From NCBI RefSeq assembly GCF_000219625.1, contig NC_018211.1:1116001-1180000 (forward strand): a DNA stretch of 64,000 bases, written 5' to 3'. Position numbers and translations under genes: made by a program. Position 1 is the first letter of the stretch. Each line of letters starts with the position of its first letter. The notes under the pieces were generated by a model. The model was not told the origin of the DNA and searched no databases. It saw nothing but the letters and a program-made list of their open reading frames with translations. Shown here in pieces: positions 55,326-64,000 of the stretch. This stretch comes from Zymoseptoria tritici IPO323. Lineage: Eukaryota > Ascomycota > Dothideomycetes > Mycosphaerellales > Mycosphaerellaceae.

Positions 55326-55957
55326 GTGCCAGCGGTTTGAAGACAGCAAGATGAGTAACACATAGAGTGGAAGTCCGACATCTATGGCGAAGATAATCAA
55401 GCGTTCAACTGGTCGTCAGCGTTCGTACGAAGTGGTCTGGCCTCTCGCAGGCAGCTGATGCAAGATCTCGCCATTTCATAAGACGAGTTCGAGCGTGTAG
55501 ATGCGGTCCCTCCATGCGAGCTCGTTCTTGGTACCTTAGGTAGCTTTCGAACACCGTTTCCTTCTCTTGGTTCGCGCTGTCGACAGAAACCCACGGTATC
55601 GATAAGCAAGTACCTACGTCATACCATACCGAGGATGCTTTGCACCTCTGCTTTTGCTTCTCCTCGAGCAAAGTCCTTTATCAAGGCACCCATCCTCTTC
55701 ACGTGTTCCTGATTCTTCCAGCCTGTCTCTTCGCCGACTCCTAATGATCGAGCAAGAATTCGAGGCTCAAGCTTGAGTCGCACGCGAGAAACAAAGAGTG
55801 GGACTCGCGATTTTGGTGTCAATCTTCAATATGTCCGGCTCACGCACCACCAAAGGAAAACAATTCAACATTGGACTCCAGACCTGACCACACCACAACA
55901 CATCGATCTCGATTTCCGAACATTGATTCCGCATCATAGATATCAATTCCATCCAGC
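55326..55957. other. Intergenic region with repeat copy 2
   Basis: 632 bp between two plus-strand genes. It contains repeat copy 2 (55448-55505) and the promoter of the next gene. No gene is supported. Confidence 0.4.
55448..55505 (+). repeat. Dispersed direct repeat, copy 2
   Basis: Same orientation as copy 1, 1571 bp apart, flanking the membrane-protein gene on its right side. The copies also resemble each other weakly for about 25 bp upstream (GGTC.TGCC/GGTCTGGCC), suggesting an old, decayed duplication. Confidence 0.7.
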
Positions 55958-56735
55958 ATGCCTCAACCTCGCCCTCCGCCCCACGATCCATTTACCACAA
56001 CTTCCACCACCGCCGGTCTCTCATCCGGCCCATCTCTCCGCCCACAACCCGCAAATCCAAGCCTTCGATCCACCGCCACCGCCGCTTCAACTCGAACCCG
56101 TCAAGGTCGCGATCTCTTCGCACCGACTCTCTCCCGCCGTCCCACCGCTCGCGGCACACCACGACTTGACGATGATGTCCTTCCCGACTCGGAATCGGAG
56201 CAGGAGCTCGGCGTAGCGTCAAGACAGCGGCAACAGTTGCGCAGAATACGACATGGATCGCCAGAGAGTAGACCGACGAGATCGAAGCCGAAACCGCAGC
56301 AGCCGGTGGAAGACTTGGATATTGTAAATAGGCAGCAAGATGGGAGTTACATACTTGGTGGTCCGGGGTTGTTGGGTATTCCTGCTGTACCGGCTGTTTT
56401 TGGGCAAGATCTGGCGGAGACTGTTGGTATGGAGTGCAGACCATATGAAGAATGGACGGACTTGTTGCTAATTGGGAGCAGATCAGGAAGACGCTGCAAT
56501 TGCGAGGAAGTACTTTACGTCTGGTGCACATATGGGATCAAGAGCGAGCCGACACGCCGAAGACGGTGAGTGGACACTGATGAGCGTTATTCGCTCACAG
56601 TGCTGATGAAAGACAGAATTTGAACGCGAGCGTCCTGAAGTGATGATGCGTATGCGGGAACAAGCTCTAGCCAAGCTGGAAGATGAACGGTGGATGTATG
56701 AGCCCTCTGATAGGTACCAGAACGGTGGTCCATGA
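55958..56735 (+). CDS. Orphan protein with disordered N-terminus
   Basis: Three exons (55958-56426, 56482-56565, 56617-56735) give 223 aa. The first ~115 residues are Pro/Thr/Arg-rich and disordered (MPQPRPPPHDPFTTTSTTAG). A hydrophobic GG-rich segment follows (GSYILGGPGLLGIPAVPAVF), then a charged helical C-terminus (DQEDAAIARKYFTSGAHMG; EFERERPEVMMRMREQALAK; LEDERWMYEPSDRY). The exon phases agree across both introns and the second intron has a GCTAAT branch motif, which supports a real gene. I do not recognise the family. A nuclear role is suggested only by composition. Confidence 0.55.
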
Positions 56736-58664
56736 AGCACGAAGAGACCGTGACTATTCAGTCTCACTATGGCCTCAAGTATGCACTATTCTCCGAAGTC
56801 AGCGGCATGCTCGCTCTGTATCCCGCTGCAAAATACCGCTCGATGCGTTACGGATATCGCATTGTGGCACGAGGGGCTCCTACCCGAGCAGACCAACAGA
56901 TGGCAGTGGTTGCCAGATCATCGAGACGGAGTCATATCCTGGAGCACCGCTTGGAAACTGTGATCCACGACTACCCAAGTATCAGTGCGTGATTTGACAG
57001 CCTTCCAACTGCGTCTTCACAACCCAGTAGCACGATGGCAAGAATGCACGCCCGGCCATGAAGCATATACAGTCCCTGCCAACAAAGCATCAATTTTTCC
57101 GCTCATGAAACGTTTTGGGTCCTATGCGACCTCGTCGATATTCGACTGGAAAGAGTACCGATTGACTTTCCGAACATAAGCGCTATTTTTGCATGCAAGA
57201 CATCGTCTGCATATGATCGAGCATGCCGTGTGCAAGTTTCGCCCCAGTCTTCGGAGAAGATGTGTCGAACGGACCTTACGCTGTGACGTTCTATTCGCTC
57301 CAACACAAGGGATATCCCAAGCCGGAAGTCTGGTTCAGCAGGCATCACGACTCAGGTGAAGGCATCCGTGCTCTCGGGATAGCTGCGGAGATATTCAAAG
57401 CCCCCAAATCCCTTCAAATCTGAGGCACAAAGGTGATGACACCTGACACGGACCTTTAACTTGGCAGGTTGGACGGGAGTACGAGCATGGGTCAGCCTTG
57501 TTGAATGGTGACGCCACTCTGCGAAGGGATGGCTACACACAAAGACTGGTGGGATCTCGAAAGCCGAAAGGCGTCTTCGACTGACGAGTGACGACTGAAA
57601 TGCGTCGAGAGAGGTCGCAGGGGCCGTATGCAGTGCAAACTGTCCGAACCAAGCTTGTGCTACTTGCTGTTCATGCGGTAGTGGAAGGGAGGTCTCCCGA
57701 TCTTGGTCGCCGTACAGGGACTGCAGGTGTTGCATGCATCGTTGTCGCTTCACGTACCATGCTCGACACGCCCGATGTCAGCCGAACAGCAACAGTAGAA
57801 GATACGTACTTTATATACTGCGAGGATTTCGAGGCAGCGCTGCAAGGTGAGGTGCATCTGAACGACATCCGATTAGCGCTGTCGGCTCGCTGGGGCTGGG
57901 CGGGTAAAAGCGCCATGACCGGCGCTAGACATGGCGCTGGGCTGCGAGCCTGCAAGTCTAGGGTCCGCTTTTCCTTGCGGAGAACGGCCATTGTTGCCGA
58001 GTGGGCCGTGACGGAGCCAGATCTTGGGGATGAGGAGGAAATATACAAGATTGTAGGCGTTGTGAGTTCAACGCTGCTTATTATACTGAGGTAGCTGGGA
58101 TCCATTTGGGATCCATTGAATTCGCTATTGCTCCATCTCTTGTATATGTTCTTCCTAGATCGTGGTCAAGACGACAAACGTTCGTACAAGAAGAGCCGAC
58201 AAGGATGGTGTTCACAGCAATTAGGTCAAGCTTTTTCGAATCTGCATGGGATGTGCAGCGGAAAGGCAGACCCACTCGACCGCAACCTTGAACCGTCGAC
58301 CCATGGGCCCTTTCAGTTCTGTCGTGGCTTTGCTGTTTGGATCCGTTTCGACTCGGTCCTGCTTGCCGCCTGCTTCCCACCACTGTCCACATTCTCCTTC
58401 CTCGTCCTCCTCCACCACCAAGACATCCATCACGACATCCATCAATACCGTCGCCGACGACGCTCCGTCATCCTCCTTACCGACTCCTCGTTGCGGCGCG
58501 ACCTCAACGACAGCTCTTCCCGACACCGCTGCGGCTGCCTTTTCAGCTGACAGTTGGCGCTACCGACTCCAACCTCCGAGTGGATTCCGCAGCGCGTCCA
58601 CGACCTTTTGAATAACACCAAAAACGAGATTCGACCGCGCGACACAAGAGCTGAGATTGCCGAC
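56736..58664. promoter_or_regulatory. Long region upstream of TUP1
   Basis: 1929 bp. The TUP1-proximal 400 bp is pyrimidine-rich on the plus strand (TCCTCCTCCACCACC, CCACCACTGTCC), consistent with a long 5' leader. ORFs at 57588-58094 (+) and 57671-58105 (-) overlap and have no domain. No gene is supported. Confidence 0.4.
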
Positions 58665-60899
58665 ATGTACAACGCGCATCGCGGTATGGCTCCGGGCCCG
58701 CAGCCTGGCAGTCGTCTCGCGGATCTGCTCGAGCAGGTGCGCGCCGAGTTCGACGCGCAGGTTGGACGCTCGTCGGATCATGAACACCAATGTAAGTCGT
58801 TGCATACGTTCCTGGGAGGTCTACGGGTGGGCAGTGTGTATATCTGCGTGGGCCATGCTTCTGCGCAAGAGGTGTTTGCTATGCCAAGACTTGCATGTCA
58901 ATTGGACTACTATTGCTTGACTCGGACGTGGACATGATCGCAAGAGAGCTGGCATTTTTGGTGGCTGCCGGCTATGCCTTTGCGAGATTCAGACCTATCT
59001 CAATGCAATGCACATTGCGATCTCCGAATGCCAGCACTGACAATGAACCCTTCACAGTGCATAATCAAATCCAAGAGATGGATGTCATCAAATCGAAGAT
59101 TTACCAACTGGAGACGACCCACGTGGCCATGAAGAACAAGTGAGCATGATCGCGACCTCAATCAAGGAGCTGCACTAACAATATTCAGGTACGAAGAAGA
59201 GATTGCTCGCCTCCGCCATGAGCTTGAGCAGCGAGGTGGCCCATCGCAAGGTCCTCATGGTGCTTCATCTTCTCAACCTGCTCCGCCAGCCATTGGCCAC
59301 GGTCCGGCCAACCTCTTCCAAGGCATCATGGCCGGCGGCGCTGGTGGTCCAGGCCTTGCTCCACCTCCACAAGAGCAACAAGGCCAGCCTGGTATGCCCG
59401 GTCATATGCAAGGACAGATGCCTCCTAGTTTGAACGCACCTCCTGGTCCACCGCACAACCCGTTTGCGTACGGTCAGCTCCAAGGTCCTCCCGCAGCTAA
59501 TGGATACGGCTCGCAACAACCACCGCAGCCGACAGCCTCTCCTGGACCTGGTAAGCCTCGTTTGGGAGGACCTCCGGGTCTTCGTGGTCCTGCCACTCCT
59601 CAGCAGCACCCAGCATCTACCTATCCAGGTTCGCCGCAGGTCGCTCGTCCGACTCCTCCCCCGAATCGTGATGTACAAATCGCTACCGATTTCCAGTACA
59701 CCCCTGCGCAACTTGAGCAGATTGGCAACCAATTGTCGGAATACGATGTGGACAAGCTCCCTCCGCATTTGAAGCGCCAGGGTGACGACTGGTTTGCAGT
59801 GTTCAACCCCAGAGTGCACCGCAAGTTGGATGTGGAATTGGTTCACAGCTTGCCTCATCAGAGCGTGGTGTGCTGTGTTCGCTTCAGTCATGATGGTCGT
59901 TTTATCGCCACGGGCTGTAATAGAAGCGCGCAGATTTTTGACGTCAACACCGGCAAGCAAGTCTGCCACCTCATGGACCAGTCCACCAACGGAGACGGCG
60001 ACCTTTATATCAGATCGGTCTGCTTCAGTCCCGATGGTAGGTATCTGGCTACAGGAGCGGAGGACAAGATTATTCGCGTAAGTTTGAATGCACAGAGGGA
60101 GTCAAGACGCTTCACTAACAGTGGTCACAGGTCTGGGACATTGGCGCCAAGGTGATCCGTCACCAATTTTCTGGTCACGACCAGGACATTTACTCGCTCG
60201 ACTTCGCCTCGGATGGACGCTACATCGCTTCTGGATCTGGCGATCGAACAATTAGAATCTGGGACCTCCAGGACAACCAGTGCGTGCTGACGCTCTCCAT
60301 TGAAGACGGCGTGACCACAGTTGCCATGTCGCCTAATGGACGATTTGTTGCAGCAGGCAGTCTGGATAAGAGCGTTCGCATCTGGGACACCCGATCAGGA
60401 GTCCTCGTCGAGCGTACTGAAGGCGAGCAAGGCCACAAAGACAGCGTGTACTCTGTGGCATTCAGTCCTGATGGAGAACACCTTGTGTCTGGATCTCTCG
60501 ACAAGACGATCAGGATGTGGAGACTCAACCCTCGAGCGCAATACCAGCCCGGAAGCCTTGCTCCTCAGGCAAGAGGAGGTGACTGTGTGAGGACGTTCGA
60601 GGGTCACAAGGACTTTGTGCTTAGTGTGGCACTTACGCCGGATGGCGCGTGGGTCATGTCTGGCTCCAAGGATCGTGGTGTGCAATTCTGGGATCCCGTG
60701 ACTGGAGATGCCCAGCTCATGCTGCAGGGACATAAGAATTCGGGTGAGTTTGATTCGGCACGGTTGTTGGTGCAAGTAGATGCTAACATTACTCTCAGTT
60801 ATCTCCGTCGCGCCGTCTCCGATGGGTACGCTCTTCGCGACCGGTTCGGGAGACATGAAGGCAAGAATCTGGCGCTACGCTCCATACGGCGGCCCTTAG
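58665..60899 (+). CDS. TUP1: Tup1 family transcriptional corepressor
   Basis: Five exons (58665-58791, 59058-59139, 59189-60077, 60131-60743, 60799-60899) give 603 aa. The N-terminus MYNAHRGMAPGPQPGSRLAD and the helix LLEQVRAEFDAQ form the tetramerisation region that binds Ssn6/Cyc8. It continues through QEMDVIKSKIYQLETTH. A Pro/Gln/Gly-rich spacer (about 85-215) follows. Seven WD40 blades run from SVVCCVRFSHDGRFIATG through DIYSLDFASDGRYIASGSGD to the C-terminal GTLFATGSGDMKARIWRYAP. It is recruited by DNA-binding repressors to silence many gene sets, including development and virulence genes in fungi. The first intron is 266 nt, much longer than others in this window. Confidence 0.96.
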
Positions 60900-61953
60900 G
60901 ATGGTGTGTTCAGGTAGCTTTCGGGGCTCCCATCTCCAGCCGTTGATGTTGTGTAGACAAGTATTGGACTTATTGCGCGGCGCAGCAGTGTCGGGATCTT
61001 TTGCAGGCGTGGCGTTTATAGGGCAGCTTCGGACGAGGCTTATAGCAGTCGATACGTTGAAAAGCAGGGCGATTTTGGGCCATGAAAAGGAGTTTGTTGT
61101 CTTGTCGACGTTATAGGCGTTTGGCGATGGAGAACCACTTTGGTATCCGCGTGCTGATCTGAGATAGACCACAATCAATACGAAACTCATACCCAACGAC
61201 GCCAGATTGTCTTCACTTGCTGTACTTCTCGGTCTCGCTTTGGCTCAGCTGCTTCCTTGAGAGTCGACCATCTACCACGGGCACCAGCAGCACAAGGCTG
61301 CAATAACCCTGTCATGGGTCCCGCGGATATTGAAGTTTGGGCTTCGCCGCGGCATTTCTCTGCACACAGCCCCCTTCCTTGGATACAGCAGGTTGGCTCA
61401 TCGAAGTGGTCACCTCTTGGTGGCAGGCCGGTGTTTTTTTCTCCTTTTTTTTCTCGCAAAGAAGCCACCAACGCTCATGCTCGAAATCGACGCCCGCGAC
61501 TCCGATGTGCCAGCCTGTTGTACAGCCTCCGTCGTCGGAGCATGGATTAGTGTTCGCTTTTTGAGAATCGTTCTCAGGCCAGTGTACCCATGGCAGGTCC
61601 TCGAACCTGCCTGAAACCGCGCACCGATTGCGTTCACAACAGCCAGCACTATTCCAGCATGCAGTCGTCGCTGGCGATCGGGCAATGCGCGATATACCAC
61701 GATGACCTTGCACAGTTGCGCGCACGCACAACACTCGGATGTCATGTTGGAAGTCCGTACTTTTCCGGACCAGGAGCCAGCTTGTTCACTCTCCGGCGCT
61801 AAAGCAAAGGATGCATAAGATGCTCGTACCTTCTCGTCACGAACGCGTCGACTCTCTCTTTTGCAACCACACTCGGAGAGCTATTCGACGTCCACAAGTC
61901 GGAACTACGTTCAAGTCTACCCGGACAACCGACCGTTCAAGCAAAATTCCACC
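60900..61953. other. Intergenic region upstream of the second cysteine-rich gene
   Basis: 1054 bp between two plus-strand genes. A T-rich tract (about 61434-61452) stands out. ORFs on both strands under 142 codons have no domain. It presumably carries the promoter of the next gene. Confidence 0.4.
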
Positions 61954-62372
61954 ATGCACGCATTCAAAGTCGTCGCGGCTCTGTTCACGATCATCAGCAT
62001 CGTCATGGCATCAGGCCGAGACGATCCCACCGATCCAGAATGGTATCAATGGAGTACGTTTCGCTCTCTCAACGTCCTAACTCACGATCAAGGGATTGTT
62101 CCGACTGACGTGGTGCACCTCGAACAGACATGCCCAACATTTGCGTCAAGTCGGGCCGTAAGTCCCCCTTTTGCAAAAAAAAACTCCGCTTTCCGATTTC
62201 TCGATCTTGCACTCCCCGAGAAAGACCGCTTGCTGACGACGATGACGATGGAAAAGAACCTTGCAACAGCCAGTGCGCTTGCTGTGGGAAAAATTGCATC
62301 AAGAATGACCAAGCCCTTTATTGTCATGCTGCCGCCAACGACGACCCGAGTGCGAGCTTTGTCTGCGAGTGA
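61954..62372 (+). CDS. Small secreted cysteine-rich protein (candidate effector) with optional intron
   Basis: Exon 1 (61954-62053) encodes a signal peptide, MHAFKVVAALFTIISIVMAS, and an acidic mature start (GRDDPTDPEWYQW). It splices through GTACGT..GAACAG to exon 2 at 62128. Read straight through to 62372 the product is 114 aa with ten cysteines. A second intron, 62158-62220 (GTAAGT donor, CCCGAG acceptor, 63 nt and in frame), would remove a basic KSPFCKKKLRF segment and leave 93 aa with eight cysteines. The C-terminal core is NSQCACCGKNCIKND, LYC and FVC at the end. No family is recognised; size, secretion and cysteine content fit an effector-like or antimicrobial protein. Confidence 0.6.
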
Positions 62373-62842
62373 GAGGAATGGACGGACCATGGAATGAGGA
62401 GGCTTCGGCTCCTTTCCAGGAGACGACGTGCTGTAGACAGGAAGGGATTCTCGTTCAAGGCGGGTGTATGCAGTTGGGTAGCGAACGACCATGACTTTTT
62501 TGATGGGTGCGTTGTCTTTCACTACGAAGCCCAGAGTGTCGCCAATGATTGACGGCGGTCCCAAAGACGTCGAAGTTTTTGACTCTGCAATAATACAGGA
62601 TGTAGTGAGATCAATTGAAAAGTTGAAAGGCGCCGTCACCGCTGTTGTGGTGTTCTTGCTGGTCGAATGGAAGAGTGCTATACTGGAGTTGACTTGTCGC
62701 TCTCAAGATTTGCCGTACTCATTGAACGGTGACTGCAATTTTCTCTCACTGTCCCGTTTTGCCAGTGAAAGGACCCAGACTAAACATTTTCTTACATTCA
62801 GAAATTATTTCCTACAACAAATTTTACGTAGCCTCTCTAGAT
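62373..62842. other. Convergent 3' region
   Basis: 470 bp between convergent genes. An unspliced alternative frame continues to 62397 only. No gene is supported. Confidence 0.4.
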
Positions 62843-64000
62843 CTAACCAACCTTGACAGCCTTGCCATTCGCCTTCTCCTCCACCACCTTCTCTACCTCG
62901 GCGATTTTCTTTCCCTCCAGACCCTTTGGTGCTTTCAGACCGCCAAATACCAGTCCACACACAGCGACCATGCCTGAACCTCCGATGATATATGCTGCGT
63001 CACGGCCAGCCCACCAGTAAAGCGTACAGAAAATGAGTGGTCCCAAAGCTCGTCCCACCTGGCCAAAAGATCGGTGGTTGCCCAATTTCTCGCCTCTTTC
63101 ATCGGAAGACGCTTCGAAAGAGGACAGACTGTTGAGGCCCGTGACGACGGTGCTGCTTGTCACAGCTAGTAGTGTAGCGGCGACGTAGAGCATGCGTTCG
63201 GTGTTGGTATTGGAAAGCACGAAGAACGCCACAGCGGCCGACGCAACACCAAGCTGCACCACGCGGAGAGGATGCATGCGGCGAGTGACTCCACCTTGCA
63301 GGAGAGATGCGACCAGACCAATGTAGCCGAGCAGTTTTCCGGTGTCCTTGGAGCCGTAAGAGAAGAGATCGTAGGTCATGAACGGGAGGGAGAATTCCAT
63401 GCCGGAGAAGAAGAGGATAAAGGTGAAGTGCGTGAGGTTCAGGATGAGATGGGAGTTCGTCCTTTGACCCTTGACGACTGGGTGAGATTTCGCTGCGGTT
63501 CCGATGTGTGTGGTGCGGCGGTTCGTGTGGGTTTCTGGGAGAGCGAAGTAGAGGTAGATTGTCTCTGTCACGATCAACGCGAGAGAGACTCCTGCAGCGG
63601 TGGCGAAGGGATTGGCGGCGACGGTCGTGATGTTCGCGAGGAAAGCACCCAAAGCAGGTCCAAATGTAAATGCTACAGAGAAGCATACGCCAACAAGAGC
63701 CATGGTCTTTCCGCGATCGGCATCCGAGGAGATGTCGGTCGCGATGGCCATGGCGAGTTGCACGTTGCCTTCAGAGAGGCCTCCTACAACACGGCTAGCG
63801 AGGAAAGTTCGGAAGTCGGTGGCAGCGCACCACAATGCCACCGAGGCGATGTTTCCGCACATGGACCACATGAGAGCGGTGCGGCGGCCATAGCGATCGG
63901 AAAGAGTGCCGATGATGGGAGACGCAATGGCCTGGCAGAAGGAGAAGAGGGAGCCCAGAGCGCCGCCCAGCAGGACAATGTCGTAGCGGTCGTTGATGGG
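62843..64000 (-). CDS. MFS transporter (partial, continues beyond window)
   Basis: The reading frame is open from the window end (64000) to the stop at 62843, about 385 residues. It begins inside helix 2 with LGSLFSFCQAIASPIIGTLSDRYGRR, of which GTLSDRYGRR is MFS motif A in the loop between helices 2 and 3. About ten further helices follow, with a hydrophilic central loop (THTNRRTTHIGTAAKSH) and a basic C-terminal tail. The pattern resembles TetA/MFSD10-like proton antiporters. The substrate cannot be inferred, and the true start and any introns lie outside the window. Confidence 0.85.
   Translation of the reverse strand, partial: PINDRYDIVLLGGALGSLFSFCQAIASPIIGTLSDRYGRRTALMWSMCGNIASVALWCAATDFRTFLASRVVGGLSEGNVQLAMAIATDISSDADRGKTMALVGVCFSVAFTFGPALGAFLANITTVAANPFATAAGVSLALIVTETIYLYFALPETHTNRRTTHIGTAAKSHPVVKGQRTNSHLILNLTHFTFILFFSGMEFSLPFMTYDLFSYGSKDTGKLLGYIGLVASLLQGGVTRRMHPLRVVQLGVASAAVAFFVLSNTNTERMLYVAATLLAVTSSTVVTGLNSLSSFEASSDERGEKLGNHRSFGQVGRALGPLIFCTLYWWAGRDAAYIIGGSGMVAVCGLVFGGLKAPKGLEGKKIAEVEKVVEEKANGKAVKVG

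Noticed and set aside
57588..58105. Overlapping ORFs of 168 (+) and 144 (-) codons upstream of TUP1
   Set aside because: They overlap each other on opposite strands and neither shows domain, signal or codon bias.
61430..61455. T-rich tract as a transcription terminator
   Set aside because: Pol II termination in fungi is not defined by T-runs, and no Pol III gene lies upstream.
61585..61625. tRNA T-arm-like palindrome (GCAGGTTCGAGGACCTGC on the minus strand)
   Set aside because: The loop has an extra base, and there is no A-box, anticodon arm or acceptor stem around it.

Overview
The window is a gene-dense stretch of nuclear chromosome from a filamentous ascomycete (Pezizomycotina). It shows short GT..CTAAC/CTGAC..AG introns of about 48-60 nt, fungal-specific families (AA11 LPMO, CFEM/Pth11-type receptor, DUF3433, Hal4-type kinase, Tup1, Smp3) and no operons. 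The gene set and secreted cysteine-rich proteins would fit a Dothideomycete, but that placement is inference. I see no transposon, virus, CRISPR array or biosynthetic gene cluster. Exon coordinates were derived by hand from splice motifs and checked so that each multi-exon CDS is a multiple of three.

Layout. 1-10.1 kb: secreted AA11 LPMO (+), large DUF3433 membrane protein (-), cytosolic glutamyl-tRNA synthetase (-), GPI mannosyltransferase SMP3 (-). 10.9-16.1 kb: SKP1 (+), BAR-domain protein (-), ribosomal protein uL2 (-). 16.4-21.4 kb: 13-exon ABCC/MRP-type transporter (-). 22.9-29.6 kb: WHIM-type chromatin protein (+), Spo12-like mitotic-exit protein (-), ribosomal eL39 (+), N-terminal amidase NTA1 (-), ribosomal uL4 (+). 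30-37.1 kb: NmrA-like oxidoreductase (+), secreted RNase T2 (-), SAM methyltransferase (-), ketopantoate reductase-like protein (-), small cysteine-rich secreted protein (+), intron-containing tRNA-His (+). 37.3-43.2 kb: RBG1/DRG GTPase (-), wax synthase/MBOAT-like acyltransferase (+), CFEM-GPCR (+). 43.3-44.3 kb: two tandem small paralogues beginning MGCGGSKPA with Gly/His-rich tails (-). 45.2-52.9 kb: Hal4/Sat4-like kinase (-), mitochondrial SSB RIM1 (-), C2H2 regulator (-). 54.5-64 kb: membrane protein with unresolved 5' end (+), orphan protein (+), TUP1 corepressor (+), second cysteine-rich secreted protein (+), MFS transporter running off the window end (-).

Most genes are independent housekeeping units: translation (GluRS, uL2, eL39, uL4, RBG1, tRNA-His), ubiquitin and N-end rule (SKP1, NTA1), cell cycle (Spo12), transcription (TUP1, C2H2, WHIM). 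Accessory, environment-facing genes (LPMO, RNase T2, CFEM-GPCR, two cysteine-rich proteins, ABCC and MFS transporters) are scattered among them. The least explained items are the two MGCGGSKPA paralogues, predicted to be dually acylated membrane anchors carrying Gly-His repeats; the two small cysteine-rich secreted proteins with ambiguous splicing; a 15-nt microexon in RBG1; and a degenerate direct repeat flanking the 54.5-55.3 kb membrane-protein gene.
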